Positions 30,325 through 37,099 of a DNA stretch of 37,249 nt are shown piece after piece. The notes below the pieces were generated by a model. It was not told the origin of the DNA, searched no databases, and saw nothing but the letters and a program-made list of their open reading frames with translations. The number at the start of each line of letters is the position of its first letter. The stretch's first letter is position 1. The position numbers were made by a program, and so were the translations under genes. Source of the stretch: an uncultured delta proteobacterium (GTDB taxonomy: Bacteria > Myxococcota_A > Polyangia > Polyangiales > JADJMO01); NCBI GenBank assembly GCA_903923175.1, contig CAIXWQ010001339.1, positions 1 through 37,249 on the forward strand, in the 5' to 3' direction.

Positions 30325-31506
30325 ATGCCCCTCGAGCCCGCGCTCCGCGCCCGCTTCCAGAACCCCACGCCGCTCGCCGCCGGGCTCCGCGCGACGTTCG
30401 TCTTCGCGACCGGGCCGAGCGGCACCTACGCGGTGCGCCTGCGCGACGGCGTGGCGAAGGTCACGCGCGTGGAGCCCGGCGCCGAGCGCTCCGTGCGCGA
30501 CGCGAGCTGCACGATCACCGTCCCGGGGGCGGTGCTGAGCTCGATCCTCGCGGGCAAGCGCGCCGGGCTCGACTCCTTCCTCGACGGCTCGCTCACGGTG
30601 CGCGGCAACCTCGCGCTCGCGCTCCAGCTCGACGATCTCTTCGAGCACCCGCCGCGGCCGATCGCCTTTCCGCGCGCGCGCCGCATCGTCGCCCACGGCG
30701 TGGACACGTTCTACATCGAGGCGGGCGAGGGGTTCCCCGTGCTCTTCCTGCACGGCCTCGGCGCCACCAACTCGTCGATGCTGCCGTGCTTCGCCGGGCT
30801 CGCGGGGCAGTACCGCGTGATCGCGCCGGACAACCCCGGCTTCGGCGAGTCGGCCAAGCCGCTGCGCGCCTATCACCCGAAGTTCTTCGCGGAGTGGGTG
30901 GTCGCGCTCATGGACCGGCTCGGGCTCGAGCGCGCGCACCTCGTCGGCAACTCCATGGGCGGCAGGATCTCGCTCGAGGTCGCCCTCCGGTATCCGGATC
31001 GTGTCGGCAAGCTCGGGCTCCTCTGCCCCTCGATGGCCTTCCGCCGGCTCCGTCACGCGGTGCCGATCGTGAAGCTGCTGGCGCCCGAGCTCGCGCTCGC
31101 GGCGGCCGTGGTGCCGCGGGCGGTGGTCGCGAAGGTCCTGGACCTGCTCTTCCAGGATCCGCGCCGGATGCAGCCGAACCGCATGGACGCCGCGGTCGAC
31201 GAGTTCCTCCGCGTCTATCGCACCCCTCGCGGTCGCATCGCGTTCCTCTCGGCGACGCGGCAGATCTACCTGGAGGAGGCCTTCGGCGAGCACGGCTTCT
31301 GGGACCGGCTCCCCGCGCTCGCCCGCCCCTCGCTGTTCTTGTTCGGCGACTCCGATCTGCTCGTCCCCGACGCGTTCCTCAAGCACGTGCAGGACGCCGT
31401 CCCGGCCGCGCGCTGCGTGCGCCTGCACCAGTGCGGGCACGTGCCGCAGTTCGAGCATCCGGCGCTGACCAACGAGCTGCTGCTCGACTTCCTCCGCGAC
31501 GTCTGA
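30325..31506 (+). CDS. SCP2 lipid-binding domain fused to an alpha/beta hydrolase (third of three)
   Basis: The protein has 393 residues. Residues 1-108 are an SCP2-type sterol/lipid carrier fold (Y-A-V-R-L-R-D-G-V-A-K-V, then C-T-I-T-V-P-G-A-V-L-S-S-I-L-A-G and L-D-G-S-L-T-V-R-G-N-L-A-L-A). Residues 120-393 are a hydrolase: F-L-H-G-L-G-A-T, Ser210 in G-N-S-M-G-G, Asp344 in F-G-D-S-D-L-L-V-P and His372 in C-G-H-V-P-Q-F-E. The fusion suggests an enzyme that holds its own lipid substrate. The start lies 14 bp after the previous hydrolase stop. TAACAT ends 11 nt before the ATG and shares its TAA with that stop. No signal peptide is present. Confidence 0.85.
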   Translation: MPLEPALRARFQNPTPLAAGLRATFVFATGPSGTYAVRLRDGVAKVTRVEPGAERSVRDASCTITVPGAVLSSILAGKRAGLDSFLDGSLTVRGNLALALQLDDLFEHPPRPIAFPRARRIVAHGVDTFYIEAGEGFPVLFLHGLGATNSSMLPCFAGLAGQYRVIAPDNPGFGESAKPLRAYHPKFFAEWVVALMDRLGLERAHLVGNSMGGRISLEVALRYPDRVGKLGLLCPSMAFRRLRHAVPIVKLLAPELALAAAVVPRAVVAKVLDLLFQDPRRMQPNRMDAAVDEFLRVYRTPRGRIAFLSATRQIYLEEAFGEHGFWDRLPALARPSLFLFGDSDLLVPDAFLKHVQDAVPAARCVRLHQCGHVPQFEHPALTNELLLDFLRDV

Positions 31507-31554
31507 CTGGCACTCGGCCCGCCGCCGATCCCGAGTTCGCCCGGGGCTCCTCAC

Positions 31555-31580
31555 GCGCTTGCCCAATCCGCGCAAGGCGC
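31555..31580. terminator. weak hairpin downstream of the SCP2-hydrolase
   Basis: GCGCTTGC can pair with GCAAGGCGC (one bulged G) around a 9-nt loop and is followed by CATTTCTT. It lies 48 bp past the hydrolase stop. The remainder of 31507-31676 shows nothing else clear except the TAGCGT box. Confidence 0.3.
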
Positions 31581-31664
31581 CATTTCTTGGTCGCTCACGA
31601 CGTCCCGGCCACGGAGTCGCGCGGGCGCAGCCTCGCGCGCTTCGCGCTTTTCGGGGCGCGGCGC

Positions 31665-31670
31665 TAGCGT
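31665..31670 (+). promoter_or_regulatory. TAGCGT box, putative leaderless -10
   Basis: TAGCGT ends 6 nt before GTG 31677 and no ribosome site is present. Confidence 0.4.
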
Positions 31671-31676
31671 GGGCGC

Positions 31677-32516
31677 GTGCCGATCCGCGTGTTCGAGCTC
31701 GCCTGCCTCGTGGTCGTGGTCGCCACCCTCGCGGCCATGGCGCGCAGGACGGAGCCGCGCGGCCTGCTCGCCGACTACGCGCTGCTCGCGGTCGCCGCGT
31801 GGCTCGGCGAGGAGAGCTGCGTCGCGATCTACCACTTCTACGCCTACGGCCCGCACTGGGACGCGCGCCTCTTCGACGTGCCCGTGCTCGTGCCGCTCAT
31901 CTGGCCGCTGGTGATCCTCTCGGCCCGCGACGTCGCGAGCGGGCTGTTCCCGCGCGCGTCGCGCGGCGCGGGGCTCTCGCGCGCGGCCCTCGTCGGCGCG
32001 ATCGTCGCGTTCGACGCCTCGATGGTCGAGGTCGTGGCGGTGCGCGCGGGGCTCTGGTCGTGGGCCGAGCGCGGCCACTTCGACGTGCCGGTGATCGGCA
32101 TCCTCGGCTGGGGCTACTTCGCGCTCGGCGCCGAGCTCGTGCTCGCGCGCGCCAAGGGCGCCGCGCGGCTCGCGGTGCTCGTGGTCGCGCCGCTGGTCGC
32201 GCACGCGCTGATCCAGGCGACCTGGTGGGGGCTCTTCCGCTGGACGCTGCGCGGCGATCTCGGGCGCGCCTCGCTCGTCGGCTTCGTCGGGCTCGCGGCG
32301 CTCTGCTCGCTGCTCGCGGCGCTCGCCAAGCGTCGTGGCGCCGGGATCCCGCTCGGCGTGGCCGGGCCGCGCGTGCTCGCCGCCGGGCTCTTCTTCGTGC
32401 TGCTGGTGCGCGTCGCGCCGCGCGATCTCGGGCTCTGGACGCAGGTGGCGTGCGTCGCGATCACGTACTCGATCGCGACGCGCTGGCGGCTCGGAGAGGC
32501 GAGGTCGTCAGCGTAG
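31677..32516 (+). CDS. CruF-like (DUF422) carotenoid biosynthesis membrane protein
   Basis: The protein has 279 residues with about seven hydrophobic segments. The pattern recalls the DUF422/CruF family: an acidic G-E-E-S-C in an early helix, Y-H-F-Y-A-Y-G, V-P-V-L-V-P-L-I-W-P-L-V, F-D-A-S-M-V-E-V-V-A-V-R-A-G-L-W-S-W and H-F-D-V-P-V-I-G-I-L-G-W-G-Y-F-A. CruF adds water across the end double bond of linear carotenoids (C-1',2' hydratase). The assignment rests on pattern, not on an alignment, and another isoprenoid membrane enzyme is possible. The 3' end overlaps the convergent UbiA gene by 9 nt. The start is GTG with a TAGCGT box 6 nt before. Confidence 0.55.
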   Translation: MPIRVFELACLVVVVATLAAMARRTEPRGLLADYALLAVAAWLGEESCVAIYHFYAYGPHWDARLFDVPVLVPLIWPLVILSARDVASGLFPRASRGAGLSRAALVGAIVAFDASMVEVVAVRAGLWSWAERGHFDVPVIGILGWGYFALGAELVLARAKGAARLAVLVVAPLVAHALIQATWWGLFRWTLRGDLGRASLVGFVGLAALCSLLAALAKRRGAGIPLGVAGPRVLAAGLFFVLLVRVAPRDLGLWTQVACVAITYSIATRWRLGEARSSA

Positions 32517-33452
32517 GAACACGTTCACCGGCAGCCCCGCCTTCGCCCAGACCCAGGTGCCGACGATCCACGCGAGGACCTGCGCCGTGCCGAGGTGGGT
32601 GAGCGCGATGCAGTCGTGCGCGGTGAGCCCGCGGCGGAAGCGCGGGCGGTAGAAGGCGAGCTGCATCGCCGGCGCCGCGAGCATGAGCCCCTCGCGCAGG
32701 CCGATCGCGCCGGTGCCGAGGCCGATGGCGAGCGCGAGCGTCGCGACGAGCAGGAGCGCGTCGATGATCTGCCGAGCCCGCAGCGGGCCGTGCACGACGG
32801 GGTAGGCCGGCACCCGCTGCTGCCGATCGCCCTCGAGATCGCGCAGATCGTAGAGGATCTCGTAGCTGAGCTCGAAGGGGACGAAGAACGCGACGAGGCA
32901 CGCGATCGCGCCAAAGCTCGCGACGCGCGGCAACGTGGCGATCGGGTAGCAGAAGCACGTGAGCACGAAGAGCACCGAGGAGCCGAAGTTCTTGAAGAAG
33001 TACATCTCCTTGAACCGCCGCAGGCCGCGCGGCGTCGGCACGATCGCGTAGTTGTAACCGAGGCCGATCAGCTGCACGGCGACGCGCAGCGGCGTCAGCA
33101 GCGGCCAGATCGAGTGGGTGACGCCGAACGAGCCGATCAGCAGCACGGCCGAGCCCACCGTGAGCGCGTGCTTGCTCCGGACCACGCGCGCGGTGCCGGC
33201 GATGCCGTTCGCCTCGTCCTCGGCGACGTCGGTGATCCGGTTCATCAGGTTGATGAGGAACCAGTCGGTCCCGCACACCAGCGCGCACAGCCAGGTCCGC
33301 TGCCCGGTCTCCACGAAGCCGAAGGCCACGCACGCCGACATCGCCACCAGCACGATGTGGTAGCGACCGATCGCGAGCGCGTCGGCGACGAGCCCGCGCT
33401 CGTTCGCCGCTCCTTCGTTGTGCGCGGCCGGCTTCGCGACGTCGGAGGACAT
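32508..33452 (-). CDS. UbiA-family prenyltransferase
   Basis: The protein has 314 residues with eight or nine hydrophobic segments. Both metal-diphosphate motifs are present: N-R-I-T-D-V-A-E-D at 71-79 (Asn71, Asp75, Asp79) and Y-D-L-R-D-L-E-G-D-R at 201-210 (Asp202, Asp205, Asp209). UbiA enzymes transfer prenyl groups to aromatic or polyene acceptors (ubiquinone, menaquinone, chlorophyll, heme, lycopene elongation); the acceptor cannot be told from sequence. The convergent CruF-like neighbour recalls the archaeal bacterioruberin pair of lycopene elongase and CruF, a hypothesis only. ATG 33452 is preceded by AGGAGG at 14 nt and by TAGATC at 6 nt. Confidence 0.88.
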   Translation of the reverse strand: MSSDVAKPAAHNEGAANERGLVADALAIGRYHIVLVAMSACVAFGFVETGQRTWLCALVCGTDWFLINLMNRITDVAEDEANGIAGTARVVRSKHALTVGSAVLLIGSFGVTHSIWPLLTPLRVAVQLIGLGYNYAIVPTPRGLRRFKEMYFFKNFGSSVLFVLTCFCYPIATLPRVASFGAIACLVAFFVPFELSYEILYDLRDLEGDRQQRVPAYPVVHGPLRARQIIDALLLVATLALAIGLGTGAIGLREGLMLAAPAMQLAFYRPRFRRGLTAHDCIALTHLGTAQVLAWIVGTWVWAKAGLPVNVFLR

Positions 33453-33523
33453 GCGACCGATCTACTCCTCCTGCGTCGCGAGGCGTAGCCGCCCGCCCTC
33501 GCCCCGGTGCAGGGTGCGTCCCC

Positions 33524-34990
33524 GTGGACCTACTGACCCTCTCGGCCAGCGCGCTCGCCCGAATGATCCGCGCGCGCGAGGTGAGCTCGCGCGACGTGCT
33601 CGAGGCGCACCTCGCGCGCATCCGCCTCGTGAACCCGGGCCTGAACGCCGTGGTCCGCGAGCGGTTCGCCGAGGCGCGCCGCGAGGCCGACGCCGCCGAC
33701 GCGAAGGTCGAACGCGGCGAGGCGCTGCCGCGGCTGCACGGAGTCCCCTGCACCATCAAGGAGTGCTTCGCGCTCACGGGCATGCCGAACAGCTCGGGGC
33801 TGCGCTCGCGCGCGGGGGTCGTCGCCGCGAGCGACGCCACCGGCGTGTCGCGCCTGCGCGCGGCGGGCGCCATCCCGATGGGGGTCACGAACGTCTCCGA
33901 GCTGTGCATGTGGATGGAGACGAGCAACCTCGTCTACGGCCGCACCAACAACCCGTACGACCGCCGCCGCATCGTCGGCGGCAGCTCGGGGGGCGAGGGG
34001 GCGATCATCGGCGCCGGCGGCTCGCCCTTCGGCCTCGGCTCGGACATCGGCGGCTCGATCCGCATGCCGGCGTTCTTCTGCGGCGTGTTCGGCCACAAGC
34101 CGAGCGGCGGTCTCGTCCCCGGCACCGGGCAGTACCCGATGGCGCACGGGCGCGCGCGGCGCTACCTCACGACCGGCCCGCTCGTGCGGCGCGCCGAGGA
34201 TCTCTGGCCGCTGCTGCGCATCCTCGCGGGGCCCGACGACGTCGACGACGGCTGCACCGCCATCGCGCTCGGCGACCCCGCGAGCGTGCGCATCGAGGGG
34301 CTCGACGTGGTGACGATCGAGGACAACGGCGCGCTGGAGGTCGATCGGCACCTGGTCGACGCGCAGCGCCGCGCGGTCGAGGCGCTCCGCGCCCAGGGCG
34401 CGCGCGTGCGCACCGCGACGATCGAGCCGCTGCGGCACTCGCTCGAGGTCTGGTCGACGCTCCTGGCCGAGGCGGGCGGGCCGACGTTCGCGGAGCTGAT
34501 GGGCGACGGCGTCGCCATCCACGGGGTCGCCGAGCTCGGTCGCTGGCTGCGCGGCCGCGCCGACCACACGCTCCCCGCGATCGCGCTCGCCTTGATCGAG
34601 AAGCTCCCCGCGCTGTTCCCCGCGCAGGCCAAGAAGGCGCTCGCGCACGCCGAGCGGCTGCGCGCGGAGCTCGACGCCACGATCGGCGACGGCGTGCTGC
34701 TGTTCCCCTCCTACACCAAGCCCGCGCCCCGCCATCACACGCCGCTGCTCATCCCGGTTCAGTGGCAGTACACGGCGGTGCTCAACGTGATGGAGGTCCC
34801 TGCGACGCAGGTGCCGCTCGGGCTCGACGAGCTCGCGCGCCCGCTCGGCGTGCAGGTCGTCGCGCGCCACGGCGGCGATCACCTGACCATCGCGGTCGCG
34901 AACGCCCTCGAGCGCGCGATGGGCGGGTGGGTCCCCCCCTGGCGCGCGCCGCGACGCGGGCTCTTCGGACGTTTCGCGCGCGCGACGTGA
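33524..34990 (+). CDS. amidase-signature enzyme, FAAH2-like
   Basis: The protein has 488 residues. The Ser-Ser-Lys triad is complete: Lys79 in C-T-I-K-E, Ser154 in V-G-G-S-S-G-G-E-G and Ser178 in G-S-D-I-G-G-S-I-R. The block from 172 to 210 (G-S-D-I-G-G-S-I-R-M-P-A-F-F, G-V-F-G-H-K-P, then G-Q-Y-P) resembles fatty-acid amide hydrolase 2 of animals more than GatA. Expected chemistry is hydrolysis of an amide, possibly a fatty-acid amide; the true substrate is unknown. No N-terminal membrane helix is seen, unlike FAAH. It starts at GTG without an obvious ribosome site, 71 bp from the divergent UbiA gene. Confidence 0.9.
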   Translation: MDLLTLSASALARMIRAREVSSRDVLEAHLARIRLVNPGLNAVVRERFAEARREADAADAKVERGEALPRLHGVPCTIKECFALTGMPNSSGLRSRAGVVAASDATGVSRLRAAGAIPMGVTNVSELCMWMETSNLVYGRTNNPYDRRRIVGGSSGGEGAIIGAGGSPFGLGSDIGGSIRMPAFFCGVFGHKPSGGLVPGTGQYPMAHGRARRYLTTGPLVRRAEDLWPLLRILAGPDDVDDGCTAIALGDPASVRIEGLDVVTIEDNGALEVDRHLVDAQRRAVEALRAQGARVRTATIEPLRHSLEVWSTLLAEAGGPTFAELMGDGVAIHGVAELGRWLRGRADHTLPAIALALIEKLPALFPAQAKKALAHAERLRAELDATIGDGVLLFPSYTKPAPRHHTPLLIPVQWQYTAVLNVMEVPATQVPLGLDELARPLGVQVVARHGGDHLTIAVANALERAMGGWVPPWRAPRRGLFGRFARAT

Positions 34991-35107
34991 CCTGATCGCG
35001 CGCACCTCCGGGCGGCCCCGCTCGCCGCCGGACGCGCACAATTCCGCCGTGACCCGCGCGGTGCGTGTCGCACCCCGCACGACGTTCGCGCGGTCGCGAT
35101 CCTCGGC

Positions 35108-35113
35108 TACGTT
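35108..35113 (+). promoter_or_regulatory. TACGTT box, putative leaderless -10
   Basis: TACGTT ends 6 nt before ATG 35120. A weak -35 (TTCGCG, 35085-35090) lies 17 bp upstream. No ribosome site is present. Confidence 0.5.
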
Positions 35114-35119
35114 GCGAGC

Positions 35120-35638
35120 ATGAAGATCACGGGTGGAACGATCGTTCGGCTCGAGTACGAGCTGCGCGTGAAGGGGGGCGACGTCATCGAGTCGTCGGCG
35201 CGCTCGGGGCCGATCCAGTACGTGCACGGCGAGGGGAAGCTCCTGCCCGCGCTCGAGAAGCGGCTCGACGGCCTCGCGGCCGGGCAGTCGCTCGAGGGGA
35301 TCATCCCGGGCTCCGAGGCGACGCCGCCCGAGGACACGCTGCCGTCGCGCAGCATCCCGCGCGCCGAGTTCCCCAAGGACGCGGCGCTCGACGCGGGGAC
35401 GCTCTACGAGGCGCACACCGGCAACGGCGCGGTGGTGAACCTCCGCATCCTCTCGGTCGACGACAAGCACGTGGTCGTGCGCCTGCTGCCGCCGCTCGCG
35501 GGCAAGGACCTCGCCTTCAAGGTGAAGATCATCTCGCTCGAGGATCCGGTCAGCCACCTGCGCGAGATCGTGCTCAAGAAGCCGCCGCCGCTGCCCGCCG
35601 CCGCGCTGAAGATCGAGCTCGAGCCCGACGACGGCTGA
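35120..35638 (+). CDS. FKBP-type peptidyl-prolyl isomerase, SlyD-like
   Basis: The protein has 172 residues. The FKBP part opens with V-R-L-E-Y-E-L-R-V-K-G-G-D-V-I-E-S-S, then Y-V-H-G-E-G-K-L-L-P-A-L-E-K-R-L-D-G-L, the SlyD-type active-site region. An inserted segment (about 69-130) takes the place of the insert-in-flap chaperone domain. SlyD-like proteins assist folding by prolyl isomerisation in the cytoplasm. The histidine-rich metal tail of E. coli SlyD is absent; the chain ends in a short Pro/Glu/Asp tail. There is no signal peptide. It is followed by a strong hairpin and converges with the SDR gene. Confidence 0.85.
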   Translation: MKITGGTIVRLEYELRVKGGDVIESSARSGPIQYVHGEGKLLPALEKRLDGLAAGQSLEGIIPGSEATPPEDTLPSRSIPRAEFPKDAALDAGTLYEAHTGNGAVVNLRILSVDDKHVVVRLLPPLAGKDLAFKVKIISLEDPVSHLREIVLKKPPPLPAAALKIELEPDDG

Positions 35639-35659
35639 GCGGGTCGATTCGAATTACGA

Positions 35660-35687
35660 AGGCCCCGCGCGTCGCCGCACGGGGCCT
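35660..35687. terminator. hairpin between convergent FKBP and SDR genes
   Basis: AGGCCCCG (35660-35667) pairs perfectly with CGGGGCCT (35680-35687) around a 12-nt loop. It lies 21 bp past the FKBP stop and 44 bp past the SDR stop. There is no T-tract, so it may work bidirectionally with Rho or as a roadblock. Confidence 0.5.
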
Positions 35688-35731
35688 CGTCGCATCACGC
35701 GCGCGCGAAGGCGCTCGCGATGTCGGCAGCG

Positions 35732-36478
35732 TCACATCGACAGGCCGCCGTCGACGTCGATGGTGCGGCCGTTGAAGTAGTCGCACTCGAGCACGAACTT
35801 CACGCCGAGCCAGATGTCCTCGGGCACGCCCACGCGGCCGACCGGGATCGCGGCGACCAGCGCGTCGCGCGCCTTCTGGTTCATCCCCTGCGTCATCGGC
35901 GTCTCGATCATGCCGGGGGCGACGGCGCCCACGCGGATGCCGAACGCGGCGAACTCCTTCGACCAGGTCACGGTGTTGGCCGCGAGGGCCGCCTTGGCCG
36001 CCGTGTAGTTCGACTGGCCGCGGTTGCCGTGACGCGCGATCGACGAGATGTTCACGATGACGCCGGGCTTCTGCTCGGTCTCGACCATCTTGGCGACGAC
36101 CTCGCGCACCATCCAGGTCGCGCCCGTCAGGTTGACGCCGATGACGGCGTTCCACTGCTCGGTGGTCAGCTTGGTGACCGCGCCGGTGGCCCGGTCCTTC
36201 TTCACGAGGAGGCCGTCGCGCAGGATGCCGGCGTTGTTGACCAGGCCGTTGAGGCCGCCCATCTGCTCGTTGGCCCACGCGACGAAGGCGACGACGTCGG
36301 CCTCGTTGGAGACGTCGAGCTTGCGGCGGTGGATGCCGGCGGGGAGCTGCGCGAGCAGCTCGTCCTTCACGTCGCCGACGGCGACCTGCGCGCCCGCCTC
36401 GAGCAACTTGGTCGCGAAATAGGCGCCCATGCCCTGAGCGCCGCCCGTGATGATGATCTTGAGGTCGCTGAGCTTCAT
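35732..36478 (-). CDS. short-chain dehydrogenase/reductase (FabG-like)
   Basis: The protein has 248 residues, the classical SDR length. The NAD(P) loop is T-G-G-A-Q-G-M-G at 11-18, then N-N-A-G at 81-84. The catalytic Ser is in V-N-I-S-S-I (145/146), with Tyr158 and Lys162 in Y-T-A-A-K. The chain continues V-A-P-G-M-I-E-T-P-M-T and ends V-D-G-G-L-S-M. Asp36 in V-G-D after the second strand suggests a preference for NAD(H). Candidate substrates are 3-oxoacyl or other keto/hydroxy compounds; none can be fixed. TAGCGT lies 8 nt before the ATG with no ribosome site. It converges with the FKBP gene. Confidence 0.92.
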   Translation of the reverse strand: MKLSDLKIIITGGAQGMGAYFATKLLEAGAQVAVGDVKDELLAQLPAGIHRRKLDVSNEADVVAFVAWANEQMGGLNGLVNNAGILRDGLLVKKDRATGAVTKLTTEQWNAVIGVNLTGATWMVREVVAKMVETEQKPGVIVNISSIARHGNRGQSNYTAAKAALAANTVTWSKEFAAFGIRVGAVAPGMIETPMTQGMNQKARDALVAAIPVGRVGVPEDIWLGVKFVLECDYFNGRTIDVDGGLSM

Positions 36479-36486
36479 GGCCGCGC

Positions 36487-36492
36487 ACGCTA
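36487..36492 (-). promoter_or_regulatory. TAGCGT box, putative leaderless -10 for the SDR gene
   Basis: On the minus strand TAGCGT ends 8 nt before ATG 36478 and no ribosome site is visible. Confidence 0.45.
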
Positions 36493-36571
36493 GAAGCGGC
36501 CGCGCCGGGATGGCAACCGGGTCGGCTCTCGGTGCTCGGGGCGCGGCCCTCGCGAGGCGCCGAGCGGCACG

Positions 36572-37099
36572 TCACTCGCGGAAGTACGGCGAGTCCTCGC
36601 CCCCTTCGCACTCGCGGCGCAGGGCCTGGAGCTTCTCCTCCCAGGTCTCCGCCATCCACTCGTCGTAGGCCGCCCAGTCGCGCCCGTGGCGGGTCTCGGG
36701 CTGCTCGAGCGCGAGGTGCGTGGCCCCGTCGCGCTCGACGAGGCGGACCTCGATCTCGGTCGGTCCGTGCGGAGGCGCGAAGAGGTCGTCGAACTCGTGC
36801 TTGCCGCGCCACTGGAAGCGCAGGCGCTTGTTCGGCTCGACGGCGACGATGCGGCAGCCCTTGGTGTCGCCCGCCTCGCCCGCTTCTCCTGCGCCGCTCG
36901 TCGCCCCGCCTCCGGCGCTCGCCTCGCCTGCCGCGCGTGCCTCGCCGCCGGCTCCCCACGAGGCCTCGAACGCGCCCCCCTCGCGGAGCTCGATCTCCAC
37001 CTTCGGCGCCAGCCAGCGCTCGAGCTCCTCGACCGAGGAGAGCGCGCGCCACACGGCGTCGACCGGCGCGTCGATCGTGATCTCGCGGATGTACCCCAT
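36572..37099 (-). CDS. SRPBCC/AHSA1-domain protein with a Gly/Ala insertion
   Basis: The protein has 175 residues. The START-like helix-grip fold of the Hsp90-activator (AHSA1) group shows as I-T-I-D-A-P-V-D-A-V-W-R-A-L, E-R-W-L-A-P, G-C-R-I-V-A-V-E-P-N-K-R-L-R-F-Q-W, T-H-L-A-L-E-Q and a final W-A-A-Y-D-E-W-M-A-E-T-W-E-E-K-L. These proteins bind hydrophobic ligands or act as small enzymes; the ligand is unknown. About 27 residues of Gly/Ala/Glu (about 51-78) interrupt the fold between the second and third strands, where relatives have a short turn. GGAGG lies 6 nt before the ATG, one of the clear ribosome sites in the window. It precedes the SDR gene by 93 bp on the same strand. Confidence 0.87.
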   Translation of the reverse strand: MGYIREITIDAPVDAVWRALSSVEELERWLAPKVEIELREGGAFEASWGAGGEARAAGEASAGGGATSGAGEAGEAGDTKGCRIVAVEPNKRLRFQWRGKHEFDDLFAPPHGPTEIEVRLVERDGATHLALEQPETRHGRDWAAYDEWMAETWEEKLQALRRECEGGEDSPYFRE

